Shown here piece by piece: positions 24,507 to 35,222 of a stretch of DNA of 64,000 bases (position 1 is its first letter; each line of letters opens with the position of its first letter). The DNA comes from Epiperipatus broadwayi (taxonomy: Eukaryota > Onychophora > Udeonychophora > Euonychophora > Peripatidae). The translations under genes and the position numbers were made by a program. Where the stretch lies: NCBI GenBank assembly GCA_028023455.1, contig JAQFVV010001003.1:1-64000 (forward strand), read 5' to 3'. The notes beneath the pieces are model-generated. The model was not told the origin of the DNA. It worked only from the letters and a program-made list of their open reading frames with translations, and made no database searches.

Positions 24507-24521
24507 CATATTTGCTATCTT

Positions 24522-24625
24522 GTTTTTTTTTCATGTGTCATAGCATCGGCCGGGAAGCGAACCCGCTAATCCGGGGCAATTGCTTGTAAGGCGGCCGTGC
24601 TGACCACTCTACCAGTAATGCTTGA
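24522..24625 (-). mobile_element. SINE-1 with 15-bp target duplication
   Basis: The minus strand reads GTCAAGCATTACTGGTAGAG (A-box region), GGGTTCGCTTCCCGGCCGAT (B-box region), GCTATGACACATG and an A-rich tail. The duplication CATATTTGCTATCTT lies at 24507-24521 and 24626-24640. Confidence 0.8.
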
Positions 24626-24640
24626 CATATTTGCTATCTT

Positions 24641-26846
24641 TTATTTGTTATTGTTATTTGCTATATTTTATTTGTTATTTTAACAACCTAGTATTGAATA
24701 TTTTTTCTCATTTTAAAAATAAAATAAAATAATTTTATTTACATTCATATTTTTTAAAAAAAAAAATTAAGCTTTAGAAATAAAATCAGTTTTTTAAAAT
24801 AATAATAATGTCAAATCAAAGTAGTAATCTGGCAAAATGTTGGCAAGACTTTGATAGTAAACTAATCTTTCCGACTGTGATTTAAGAAGCTTAACTGAAA
24901 ACAAATCTTCAGCCAGGATTTAGAGGTCATACATTTTCAAGATGAAATTTTTTTTTTTTAATATATATATAAAATAGTGTTTTTATTTTAAATATTTAAA
25001 TTTCTCAATTGCCATTAACCTTTTAATATTCTCAAAATCTTTCATCAAAATAAATCAATCAACATGTAGAATTAAATACGAACCGGCTACATTAATAGAA
25101 ACGCTTTAAACTTAAAATAATGAACTAATCGTTACAATTATGAATAAAATCGGTTTTATTTTATATAAATGCATTTATAAATTATTATTATTATTATTAT
25201 TTTGAATGAATGTAATGCTAAAAGCTGTTTGATATGAATAAATGACCTTCTTAGAAAAAAATGATTGCTAAAAATTACTAATATTGCTTTCAAATAACAT
25301 GTCAACAATAAAACATTTCAAAAATGATGCTTTTAGAAGTGTTACAATTTATCACTTATCCGTCAAAAAAAAAAAAAAGTTTTTTTTTTTTCTATTAATT
25401 AAAACAAATATTTCATTAATAATAAAAACAATTTGAAATTTTTATGCAATATTTAAAAAAACACATTTAAATGTATGTACGTGTTCTACATAAGCTGTTT
25501 TATTCCTGTCTTTCTCTCATATATATAGATGCATTTGTCTTCAGATTTATAGATTACTTTGATACAAAAGGTCGATATTTGAAAGTTTATGAAAATGATT
25601 AAAAGGACTGACATGTAAAGAATTTTCATGTACTTGAAAGAATACTTTATAATATATATTTTTACTAAGCAATCACAAGCTAAGAAAGCTCTTTGCAGCT
25701 TATTTCACAATGTTTGGCATTGTCTTTCTGTTCACAACCCTATTTTCCAGTTATACACTACGACTATTAGATATTTCTCTATATCAACACAAATAGCAAT
25801 TCTGGTTGACCAATTGAATTTCTTTTTACAGTAAATTTTTTCATAAACATACAAATTTTTTCTTTGATTAATATAAATCAAAATCTATCCATTTAATTCT
25901 TCTTTCTCGTAATAGCAGTTTCTTTATATCTTTCATATATCTTTATAATTTCAGGATCGTCCATCTATCATCAACGTGATATTTCACTTTGCTAAAAATT
26001 CTGAGCACAATCTTTAATTTCTATTCATACATTTTAAATATTATCGAAATTTCATGTGCGTAAGTTAATAATGACAATATCAAAGATTTATATCTTAAAC
26101 CTCATACAAATTTCACTTTTCTTATTTGATTGTTTCCTGATATCAATTCTTTCTATGATGCTTTTTGTGCTATAAATACATTCCTTCACACATGCCAAAC
26201 TAAATATGCAATTAGAAAACATTTTAATTGAGAGATATCAAATTATGAGGGAATTTTTTATCTTTTCATTATTTTCTCTTAATAATATTAAATTATTAGC
26301 ATAAGTCTGTACAGAAACTCTAATTTTCAATGTTGTCTCAGAATTAAACTTTTAATTGTGGATAGTATTTTTTCTATGATACTATTTATCAGAATTGAAG
26401 ACATATTGTTATGGTGTTCAACTCTAATATGTGTTAAAACAAAGTGGTAAATTTCTTCTGACTTTGACTTTGAATACTAATATCTTCACTAATATTTTTA
26501 ATAACATGATTAGTTTTATGAAATATCAAATTCTTTCATGGGATGCCATAGTTAGTGCAAACACTTGAAGTCCTTTGAAGAATTTGTAGTTAGAACATGT
26601 ATCTTTTGATTAGTCTCTCCTTTATTTTGATGTAAAATCCTCAATGTAAATATGTAGTCTATAGATGTATAATGTATTTCCTCTGCATCCAGCTTGTATA
26701 TCATTAAATATGCACTGTGTCCCAGTTAAAAGATGGATAGTTCTCTGTACAATCTTTTCTGCAATGCCATCTTTAAATCATCATGTGTTACATAGCAATG
26801 TAATTAACATTTGTAAAAATCACATGTTGTTATTAAATCACAAATA
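24641..26846. other. AT-rich stretch without recognised gene
   Basis: A13-14/T14 runs form a perfect low-complexity hairpin at about 25366-25392. No coding region is supported; the frame at 25628-25834 has no recognised motif. Confidence 0.45.
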
Positions 26847-27016
26847 ATTGAAAGGTTGCTATTCTTTCACATGCGCTACAGTTGTTTCTCAGACAGCCAA
26901 TCAGATTTTTAAATAGCTGTCTTTAAGAACAATCAGGCTTTTGACAGCTGTTTAAAAATCTGATTGGCTGTCTGAGAAACAACTGTAGTGCATGTAAAGA
27001 ATAGCAACCTTTCAAT
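26847..27016. mobile_element. Palindromic MITE, 170 bp
   Basis: ATTGAAAGGTTGCTATTCTT at the left end is the exact reverse complement of the right end (AAGAATAGCAACCTTTCAAT). Arms of about 75 bases (including TCTCAGACAGCCAATCAGAT) flank a short centre. The high arm identity suggests a young element. Confidence 0.8.
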
Positions 27017-29250
27017 AGAAATGTAATGTAATTTAACTGTTTTCCACAAAAAATTAAGATGTTAAAAATTTGGCTGATAAATTATGACATGAAATGTGAT
27101 GTTGCATTTTGTACCTCCTTAGATTATCTTTAAGGCCCTTTTTTATAATGAAATCTTGGAAATCACTTAAATTCTTTTTGCAGTTCTTGTCTTCACTATA
27201 CACATTTTGAATTATTTAAAGTGTTTCAGAAAAATAGTTTTGCCCAATTTCAAATAAAAGTATGATATTCCATCATGTGTTATCATTTGAAATATACTGT
27301 CACATTTCATGTTATAACTCATGCTAGAGACAAACTAGCACCTACACATATTGTGGGGAATACATAAAGTATGTCACTATATAACACATGCATTGATTCA
27401 AATATAGCACTGCAGGCAATATGAAATGAGAACCAGTCACCCTTTTTACATAACACCTTTTGGATATCTTCAATATACCTCCAATCTTGATAATGTTATA
27501 CATGCCAATACTTGATACTTTACATACATTTATCAATGGTACCCGTTTCTCTAATCAAAACTTATCTCAGACAAAGCAGTTCTTTTAGCTTTCAGATTTC
27601 TGAAAATAATGAATAATTTTAAGTAAATTTATATATTTTATTCCAAAAGCTACTTTTTCAATCAACTGATAGTAAATATAGACAAGCAATCATCAGCAAG
27701 ACAATCACACTCTAATTTTGTTGTAATAATGTAATAAATCATTAAAATATTTTTTTGTAGAAATCTGCCATTTCTACATTTTCTTCTATAAGCTTTCCAT
27801 TCATGTCCACACACAATGAGTCAAAATATTTTTACTTAACTCTCAATTTTGCCAACTTTTTAAAAATCTCTGGAGTCTGTTATATATTCAATTTTAATAT
27901 TTTAAGACTAGTATTGGGTTGTTGTTGTTGTTTTTTGAAATTTTATATTTATTCTCAGACCAACTAACTTCAAATATTTTACTACAGTTCACCATTCTGG
28001 TTAATAAAATATATTTTTGATAGACATGTAACCAAACCCTATTGTTTCTATTAATGTCAAGTCATTTTTCAGATAAAAAATCACCCATGAATAATTTTAT
28101 AAATTCTTAACATTACATATTCAAATGCTGTGATTTATTTTTAAGCTTATTAAAATTATTAGAACTGTTAGTATGTTAATTAAAATTATAATCTCATTAA
28201 TTATTAATCACAAAAATTATTCAAGTATAAAAATTCCATACTTTCAAATATTGATGCTTATTTTATTTACCATTTAGGAACCTACAGGTGATGGGGTTCA
28301 ACTAAAAGTATCCATTGTATCTGACCAATGAAATGACATTAATACAAGAATTTAGCACTGTTTATGTATTTGTCAAAAATGATTCTTTAAGTATCTAATT
28401 TATGAATTATTTTAATATATATTCAGATTTAGTTAAATATGTAAAAAAAATTAAAAGCTTTTCAGACTTATTCAATTTTGAATTACTGTATGTAAATATT
28501 CCAGATATCTTTAGAAATTGTTTTCTTAAATGCTTTAATTCTAAATTTGTTTTTAACAAGGTAGAGATATCTGAATCACAGTTGAACCACTTATGCATCT
28601 AATATCTTCAGCACATTTATAAATGCCTTCATTAACCAGAGCATGACAACTGGTAACAATTACATCTGCTTTGAAAAGTTTTTAGGATGAAGAAGTAATT
28701 TTAATTCTCATATTTTCTGGCAGAAATTAATAACTCTCACATATGATCTTACACGAACTATGACCACCAATAATTATTCTAAAATGTCTCCATAATCTTT
28801 TGCATTTAAATTCTTAAGGATGATTTTTATACTGTTTATTAAAAAATAGTCATACATTTATAAAGATCACCATTAAACATCTGTCAATTGGGTCATCATT
28901 ATTATATATTATCACACAGCTTATTTGTAATATATGTTGTCTTTAATTTATTTCTAACTTTAATGAAGCTTATACTTTATGGTATTGCTCAAAATTTTCC
29001 AATCACATGTGGCATTTTATTGTTTATGATAAAGATAGTTCCAAATTAAAATCACATCGAGTCATTAGCAAAAAAAAAATATTACGATATTTCACTAACA
29101 GTCTCTTATCCCAAGAGCCATGCTTTTTGAATCAGTCTCTCATACATTTCATACAAGTACCATTTGCCTATACAAACTATAACCATTCCAACTATCATCT
29201 TTTATAACCCAATTTCATTCCTGATTATCAAATATTTTATTCATCCATAT
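27017..29250. other. AT-rich stretch with decayed minus-strand coding traces
   Basis: No intact gene. Two minus-strand traces look like eroded protein: near 28600-28690 a run reading FKADVIVTSCHALVNEG, and near 29110-29215 a run reading DDSWNGYSLYRQMV. Both are interrupted. The family is not recognised and the two need not belong together. Confidence 0.3.
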
Positions 29251-29254
29251 ATAT

Positions 29255-29520
29255 ATGATAACAGATGGCGTTCTACCAAAAACACCATCAAGCGTAGTTT
29301 TCTGTTTACATAAATGTCAGAGTGAGCATTCACTATCTCTAACTTTGATTCCACTTTCAGATCATGATTGAATCATGATCTGAAAGTGGAATTAAAGTTA
29401 GAGATAGTGAATGCTCGCTCTGACATTTATGTAAACAGAAAACTACGCTTGATGGTGTTTTTGGTAGAACGCCATCTGTTATCATAAATACAAGCGTTAG
29501 CAAGTTTTTTAACTTGTGTT
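29255..29520. mobile_element. Family C palindrome lacking the ribozyme core
   Basis: The arms 29266-29370 and 29373-29480 are near-perfect inverted copies (GATGGCGTTCTACCAAAAAC, ...TCTAACTTTGATTCCACTTT). Each arm matches the outer arms of the family C element at 40130-40230 and 40548-40650. The arms meet exactly at the palindromic stem III (ATCATGAT), so CTGACGA, stem II and GAAA are missing from both halves. Confidence 0.75.
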
Positions 29521-29794
29521 TTTTTGTTTTATATATATATATGCTGATATGGAGATTTTCATGGGTTTCATATATAAAAGACATATTTTGTGGGTTTGTC
29601 TGTGTTAAAAAAAATTTCAAATATTGATATACCGATATTTGGACTTAATCACCTTTGTCATCCACTGGATGATAAAAGGTAGAAAGACAGTTATAGACAT
29701 GCTACAATCACTGATTTGACAAAAGATGTTAAAGTTTCACCAATAGCAAAATGTTAAATTAAGAATGTTTTTTAAAAAAATATTTCCAAATATG

Positions 29795-30111
29795 TGTTAG
29801 TATTAAATATGCACACATTATATAAGTCGAATATGCTATATTGAACAATCATCTTGAACAATTCTATAAATAATAACAATTTTATTAATACTTCAAACGT
29901 TTTTGAAGGCTTACCCTTCATTATCAAAAAGTACAAACTCTCTTATCGAAAACGTTTGAAGATGTAATAAAATTGTTATTATTTATAGAATTGTTCAAGA
30001 TAATTGTTCAATATAGCATATTCGAATTATATAATGTGTGCATATTTAATACTAACACATATATTAAAGTTTTACACATTGTATCTATAACACACATTTA
30101 TTTTGTTATAT
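29795..30111. mobile_element. Foldback insertion with 15-bp target duplication
   Basis: ATATTTCCAAATATG is duplicated at 29780-29794 and 30112-30126 around this insertion in the PLE-A 3' region. The arms 29795-29900 and 29945-30061 are inverted copies (TGTTAGTATTAAATATGCAC and its complement); about 50 unpaired bases follow the right arm. The centre holds AAAACGTTTGAAG and an AAGG...CCTT hairpin on the minus strand, which may be a hammerhead remnant. The long duplication fits PLE-type insertion. Confidence 0.65.
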
Positions 30112-30164
30112 ATATTTCCAAATATGAGGAAGTTTGTATGCATCATCTTGCTTATTGATACAAT

Positions 30165-31560
30165 CTACCCTTTTAAGTAACTCAATGGCTTTTTAATTTT
30201 GCACTGGTAGACATTATCACATTTGGATATGATCCTGGTACTAGAAAAATTAATTTTATGACCTGAATCTATAGTATGGAGTGAGAGTGCTGATGATGAT
30301 GAGTATTGTTTAACTGCATTAGCATGCTCATCTCTCCTAACACTGATGTGATGATTACTCATACTTATGTAAGAAGCTTTACAATTTTCACATGAGATTT
30401 GATAAACACAATGAGATTCAAGAGGTATCGAATCCTTAGGCTTGGTTATTATATTGCTGTTCTTTTGATGAGTAGAAAATGCTGTATCTATATTATAGCA
30501 TTTTAATATATGTGCAATACTGTTTGTAGTTCCTTTTACATATGAAAAACAAATCCTAATAGCTAATTTATTTTTTTGTTTCCTATTTTGTCCATTTTGG
30601 GCTTGAAATAAGGCTTTTATTATAAATTTATAATTATAAGTATTTGCTAAGAAAACACTATTAATATGTTTTATTTCTTCTTTCAGATGTGGCTTATCTA
30701 AAAGGTTAATTGCTCTATTTAAAAGAGTTTTAGCCACAGAAACTATCTGAGTTGGGTGATGATAAGAATGGAAATATAAATATCTGTCCTTTATGTGTAT
30801 TCTTTTTGTAAATCGAAAAAGATAAACTATTTGGTGTTCTGGTGATTAGAACATCAAGAGAAGGGAGTTTTCCATCAGACTCTGTCTCCATTGTAAATTT
30901 AATATGAGGATGCATAGTATTTAAATGTAAGAAAAATCATCTAACTTATTTTTTCCATATTGCCATATGACAAAAGTGTCATCTATGTATCTGAGCCAAA
31001 TGAGAGGTTTTAAAGATGATGATTCTAAAGCATGAGTTTCTATATTTTCCATGAATATATTAGCTTTTACTCCTAAGATAGGTGATCCCATAGAAGTAAC
31101 AAAAATTGTATGTAATGCTGTCCATTGTATACAAAATATGTGTTCAAAACACAATGTTTCATCATAGCAATAATATAGTCTGGTAAATTGCAATGTTGTG
31201 AAATTATATTTAAAGCCTCATCAATTGGAATGTTTGTAAATAAAGACCCAACATCAAAACTGACCAGAATGTTATTAGCATTAATTTTTAATTTTTTTAA
31301 AACAAAAATAAAATGAAAAGAGTTTTTAATATATGATTAATTAGATGGGATTGTAGGTTTAATAAAATCCTATAAATATCTATCTAAAATATGAGTTGGA
31401 GATCCTATTGCACTTATTATTGGACAAAGGCGGGTATCTGGTTTGTGAATTTTTGGAAGTCCATAAAATTTTGGACAGACACATGATTTTTTACAAGAGA
31501 TTATTTTATTTTTTCTTTCTGCTTCAATAGGCGATTTATTATTAAGGGCTTTTGTTGTTT
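30165..31560 (-). pseudogene. PLE-A polyprotein: reverse transcriptase plus GIY-YIG endonuclease
   Basis: Reading the minus strand, KFYGLPKIHKPDTRLCPIIS (31470-31400) and SFDVGSLFTNIPIDEAL (about 31290-31215) give the fingers and motif A. SMGSPILGVKANIF (motif B) and RYIDDTFVIW (motif C catalytic box) lie in 31193-30921, and SDGKLPSLDVLITRT in 30915-30730. The connecting region RAINLLDKPHL and an endonuclease domain with CVYQISC...SYIS lie in 30737-30165. The family needs GVY and YIG, so both signature glycines are lost (Cys and Ser). At least three frameshifts or stops break the frame. It would reverse transcribe and nick the target; it is now inactive. Confidence 0.85.
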
Positions 31561-31593
31561 TTTTCCAAATATGTAGTATGATCTCTTTTTGAT

Positions 31594-31697
31594 AGATTTA
31601 AATAGAGCAATTAACCTTTCAGATAAGCCATATTTGAAAGAAGAAATGTATCATATTAATAGTGTTTTATTAGCAAATAGTTATAATTATAAATTTA
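31594..31697 (+). pseudogene. PLE-A copy 2, connecting-region fragment
   Basis: Frame AGA-GCA-ATT from 31604 reads RAINLSDKPYLKEEMYHINS and continues VLLANSYNYKF, matching RAINLLDKPHLKEEIKHINS in copy 1. It is cut at 31697 by the family A insertion and resumes at 33213. Confidence 0.8.
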
Positions 31698-31846
31698 ATA
31701 GTAATAGTAACAAGTCAGAAGTCACATGACTTATATATAGCTTGCACTTACTAATATGTAAAGTTAAGAGCGTGCTAATAGCTCTAAACAAGCTTTTTTT
31801 TTTATTTATGATAAATGCTACTACAAGAGAAGGCATTCAAATCGTG

Positions 31847-31902
31847 GTCCCCATCCCCAGACCGGTTTCGACCTATGGGTCTCTTCAGTGAGGAGTTGGG
31901 AC
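31847..31902 (-). ncRNA. Hammerhead ribozyme A1, intact
   Basis: Stem I pairs GTCCC/GGGAC outside and CCTCA/TGGGG inside across an AACT/ATG internal loop. The core CTGAAGA, stem II GACC-CATA-GGTC, GAAA, palindromic stem III ACCGGT and cleavage C (complement of 31860) are all present. This is a type I hammerhead (open at stem I). Confidence 0.9.
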
Positions 31903-32251
31903 ATTAGATCTAAAAAACCAACTCAAGCAAAGCATTTATCTAAAAGATAATTGTTAGAAAAAGATCTGAAACTTTTAGACATCTACATGTCTTTAAAGTC
32001 AGCTCTCCAACTGAAAAAATCATATGGGCCTGAACTTAATTCAGATACTCCATATATTAGTAGGCTTAGCTCTTTAATTTAGCTAAAGCCACAACAGCAA
32101 AATAATAATAGTAATAGTAACAAGTCAGAAGTCACATGACTTATATATAGCTTGCACTTACTAATATGTAGATGTCTAAAAGTTTCAGATCTTTTTCTAA
32201 CAATTATCTTTTAGATAAATGCTTTGCTTGAGTTGGTTTTTTAGATCTAAT

Positions 32252-32307
32252 GTCCCAACTCCTCACTGAAGAGACCCATAGGTCGAAACCGGTCTGGGGA
32301 TGGGGAC
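32252..32307 (+). ncRNA. Hammerhead ribozyme A2, intact
   Basis: Same sequence as A1 in plus orientation. CTGAAGA, GACC-CATA-GGTC, GAAA, ACCGGT and cleavage after C32294. The next copy is exactly 408 bases downstream, so cleavage of a tandem transcript would release unit-length RNA. Confidence 0.9.
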
Positions 32308-32659
32308 CACGATTTGAATGCCTTCCCTTGTAGTAGCATTTATCATAAATAAAAAAAAAGCTTGTTTAGAGCTATTAGCACGCTCTTAACTTTACATATT
32401 AGTAAGTGCATGCTATATATAAGTCATGTGACTTCTGACTTGTTACTATTACTATTATTATTTTGCTGTTGTGGCTTTAGCTAAATTAAAGAGCTAAGCC
32501 TACTAATATATGGAGTATCTGAATTAAGTTCAGGCCCATATGATTTTTCAGTTGGAGAGCTGACTTTAAAGACATGTAGATGTCTAAAAGTTTCAGATCT
32601 TTTTCTAACAATTATCTTTTAGATAAATGCTTTGCTTGAGTTGGTTTTTTAGATCTAAT

Positions 32660-32715
32660 GTCCCAACTCCTCACTGAAGAGACCCATAGGTCGAAACCGG
32701 TCTGGGGATGGGGAC
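32660..32715 (+). ncRNA. Hammerhead ribozyme A3, intact
   Basis: Identical core, stem II, stem III and stem I to A2; cleavage is predicted after C32702, 408 bases after the A2 site. Confidence 0.9.
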
Positions 32716-33067
32716 CACGATTTGAATGCCTTCTCTTGTAGTAGCATTTATCATAAAAAAAAAAAAGCTTGTTTAGAGCTATTAGCACGCTCTTAACTTT
32801 ACATATTAGTAAGTGCAAGCTATATATAAGTCATGTGACTTCTGACTTGTTACTATTACTATTATTATTTTGCTGTTGTGGCTTTAGCTAAATTAAAGAG
32901 CTAAGCCTACTAATATATGGAGTATCTGAATTAAGTTCAGGCCCATATGATTTTTTCAGTTGGAGAGCTGACTTTAAAGACATGTAGATGTCTAAAAGTT
33001 TCAGATCTTTTTCTAACAATTATCTTTTAGATAAATGCTTTGCTTGAGTTGGTTTTTTAGATCTAAT

Positions 33068-33123
33068 GTCCCAACTCCTCACTGAAGATACCCATAGGTC
33101 GAAACCGGTCTGGGAATGGGGAC
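33068..33123 (+). ncRNA. Hammerhead ribozyme A4, stem II slightly changed
   Basis: As A2, but the first stem II base pair is disturbed (TACC opposite GGTC) and one stem I base differs (TGGGA). Cleavage is predicted after C33110. It is probably weaker. Confidence 0.85.
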
Positions 33124-33235
33124 CACGATTTGAATGCCTTCTCTTGTAGTAGCATTTATCATAAATAAAAAAAAAAGCTTGTTTAGAGCTATTAGCATGC
33201 TCTTAACTTTACAATTATAAATTTATAAAAAAACC

Positions 33236-33661
33236 TTATTTCAAGTCTAAAATGGACAAAATAGGAAACACTAAGTTGATAAATCAGCTATTAGGATTTA
33301 TGTTCCATGTGTAATAGGAACTACAGCATTTTCTACTCATCAAAAGATCAGCAATATAATAACCAAGCCTAAGAATTCAATTCCTCTTGAATCTCATGGT
33401 GTCTATCAAATCTCATGTGAAAATTGTAAAGCTTCTTACACAGGTATGTGTAATCATCACATCAGTGTTAGGAGGCAGGAGCATGCTAATGCAGTTAAAA
33501 AACACTCATCATCATCAGCACTATCACTCCATAATATAGATTCATGTCATAAAATTGATTTTTCTAGTACCAGGATCATATCCAAATGTGATCATCTCTA
33601 CCAATGCAAAATTAGAAAAGCCATTGAGATACTTAAAAGTCCAGATTATATGAATAAGTGA
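33236..33661 (+). pseudogene. PLE-A copy 2, GIY-YIG endonuclease domain
   Basis: In-frame pieces read GVYQISCENCKASYTGMCN (the GVY and Y-x-G halves of the GIY-YIG fold), then HHISVRRQEHANAVKKHSSS and CKIRKAIEILKSPDYMNK before a stop at 33659-33661. The domain is closer to consensus than copy 1 because the first glycine survives. The upstream connecting region has frameshifts. It would cleave target DNA to prime insertion. Confidence 0.8.
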
Positions 33662-34135
33662 GATGATACATGCAAACTTCCTCCTATTTGGAAAGATTTT
33701 TTAAAAAAAAAATTCTTAATTTAACATTTTTGCTATTGGTGGAACTTTAAGTTTTTTTTTTTCAAATCAGTGATTGTAGCGCCTCTACAATTGTCTTTCT
33801 ACCTTTTATTCCCCAGTGGATGACTTGTGGGATCAAGACGAACTGTTGATATATCAATATTTAAATTTTTGGTAATGTGGTATTAGAGCTGCGACATGAA
33901 AAATTATAATCATTTAATCATTAAATTAATTAGGTTATTAAATCAAAAACATATTTTAAAATCTACATAAAAAAAAAAAACAATTTAACATCAAAAATAC
34001 GAATAACATTAATGTGTAGAATAGTTAAAATGTGTGTTTAAATCAAAGTGAGTGTATGTTTGCACGTGAATATTCTGCATAATCTATTTTAATACATTGT
34101 ACAGGCTTACACCTATATTTATATGCATAATATAT

Positions 34136-34206
34136 GCGTGATTCGCACTCAGACTTTCACATGATCTACAACTCTCAGTACCATCTTATATTGCTGACTC
34201 ACTGAT
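34136..34206 (-). repeat. tRNA-like head of family F
   Basis: The minus strand reads TGATCAGTGAGTCAGCAATA (A-box region) ... GAAAGTCTGAGTGCGAATCA (B-box region). The same head is seen at 14060-14130, 43905-43960 and 61870-61945. In F units it lies about 25-35 bases downstream of the ribozyme on the same strand. Confidence 0.5.
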
Positions 34207-34229
34207 CACACACATGTTGAAAAGATAAA

Positions 34230-34280
34230 TAATCACCAATGGTATTTTGTGCTAAACCAACACTCATTAAAGTATGAAGA
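34230..34280 (-). ncRNA. Degenerate hammerhead, family F
   Basis: This is the inverted partner of 34334-34390. The core is eroded (TTAATGA), the stem II halves GTG/CAC remain, and GAAA has become AAAA after a C. TTGGTGATTA of stem I is retained. Confidence 0.5.
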
Positions 34281-34333
34281 TTGGTTATCTTAATATAAAG
34301 CTGAGTACTAATTGTATATATGTGTGGAAATGG

Positions 34334-34390
34334 TAATCTGAACCAACTGATGAGTGCTGGTTTGGCATGAAATACGAATATTGGTGATTA
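34334..34390 (+). ncRNA. Hammerhead ribozyme, family F, intact core
   Basis: Stem I is TAATC/GATTA plus ACCAA/TTGGT with a three-base TGA bulge. Then come CTGATGA, stem II GTGC-TGGTTTG-GCAT, GAAA, a two-pair stem III (AT-ACGA-AT) and A as cleavage base (34380). All core residues are present. Cleavage after AUA is allowed for hammerheads but usually slower than after GUC. Confidence 0.75.
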
Positions 34391-34559
34391 TTTATCTTTT
34401 CAACACGTGCGTGATCAGGTGCTTTTCGTTTTTTTTGTTAAATTGTTTTTTTTATGTAGATTTTAAAATATGTTTTTGATTTAATAACCTAATTACTTTA
34501 ATGACTAAACGATTATAATTCTTCATGTCGCAGCTCTAATACCACAATACCAAATTTTT

Positions 34560-35212
34560 TAACAAGGATGAACCGCAATATATTTGTTTTATATCTTCGT
34601 ATCAACATATATATATATTCATTTTGGTCCAATATTTACTGCTTCACAGTGAATATAATAATCATTTCTATTTAATGTCAGAAAATTATGAGAACAGATG
34701 TTCAGATGAATTTAATTTTTACCTGACATTTTTTTTGTATCCCTGTCATGTTAATAACTATTTTTCTTCAAGTAAAAAGAGTAGATTGTGTCTAAAAAAC
34801 ATAATTGTCAAACATGCATATATATTAAATATATTATTATGCCAACACTTCATATTAACCAAATTATCAATAGTTGATTAAACCAAAATGAAATACTTAT
34901 TTTCTTTAATTTTTTGAACAATAGCTTCTATTTCTGAATCATTAGTTATCTAACTGTATGGATTCCATCAAATATGCATAAGAGGAAGATAATTAGATGA
35001 TTGTTTACCACGCAAAATTTGGAGTAATCATTTTAATTTTTTTTTAATTCTCCAGTGTTGTCTAAATTTTAAAAATAATATAACAATATTAATTTTATCA
35101 TTTATAAAACAATCAATATTTTTAACAAAACCCTGATTTACAAAGAATCTTATATTTTCAAGTAAATATTTATTTTCTTCCATTAACATTTCCCAAAATA
35201 TTGATGTTAAGA
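34560..35212. other. AT-rich stretch, possible decayed minus-strand coding
   Basis: From 35212 to 35028 the minus strand is open and reads SIFWEMLMEENKYLLENIRF; upstream of the SINE at 35223 the frame is broken. The family is not recognised. It may be an old element. Confidence 0.3.
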
Positions 35213-35222
35213 TTGTTGCATT

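Larger units (their letters stand above)
29607..31590 (-). mobile_element. Penelope-like element A, copy 1
   Basis: On the minus strand a 5'-truncated PLE runs from reverse transcriptase (31560) through the connecting region to a GIY-YIG endonuclease and a 3' untranslated part ending near 29607. The 3' part matches copy 2 (33660-33870). A 317-base foldback has inserted in the 3' region at 29795-30111. Copy 1 and copy 2 are head to head around 31590-31597, a common PLE arrangement. Confidence 0.8.
31698..33212. mobile_element. Family A hammerhead-repeat array (retrozyme/pseudo-LTR type)
   Basis: About four 408-bp units: one full unit and a ~60-base start of a second in minus orientation (31698-32170), then two and a half units in plus orientation (32171-33212; GATGTCTAAAAG recurs at 32171, 32579 and 32987, exactly 408 apart). 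The target duplication AATTATAAATTTA flanks it at 31685-31697 and 33213-33225. Units are almost identical, so the array is young or homogenised. It encodes no protein. Tandem units with one ribozyme each and a long duplication fit mobilisation of concatemeric or circular RNA by PLE machinery. Confidence 0.85.
31597..33870 (+). mobile_element. Penelope-like element A, copy 2, interrupted
   Basis: This is a 5'-truncated plus-strand copy, head to head with copy 1. It holds the connecting region (31604-31697), a 1515-base hammerhead-repeat insertion (31698-33212), the GIY-YIG domain (33236-33661) and a 3' region to about 33870. A hAT-like foldback follows immediately. Confidence 0.8.
33871..34551. 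mobile_element. hAT-like foldback carrying a family F insert
   Basis: Terminal inverted repeats of about 115 bases (33871-33987 and 34439-34551) begin GGTAATGTGGTATTAGAGCT. An 8-bp duplication AAATTTTT lies at 33863-33870 and 34552-34559, the length made by hAT transposases. TTAGAGCTGCGACA near the end also recalls hAT ends. There is no transposase. The interior (33988-34438) is an inverted pair of family F hammerhead/tRNA-like sequence. Confidence 0.65.

Noticed and set aside
29640-29690. PLE-A 3' region (TGGATGAC... near CAAATATC, minus strand) as a hammerhead
   Set aside because: The core would need an inserted base (CTGGATGA), and copy 2 does not keep the pairing.
32612-32818. Minus-strand frame of 68 codons in the family A array
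   Set aside because: It is the reverse strand of a hammerhead unit and recurs only because units repeat.
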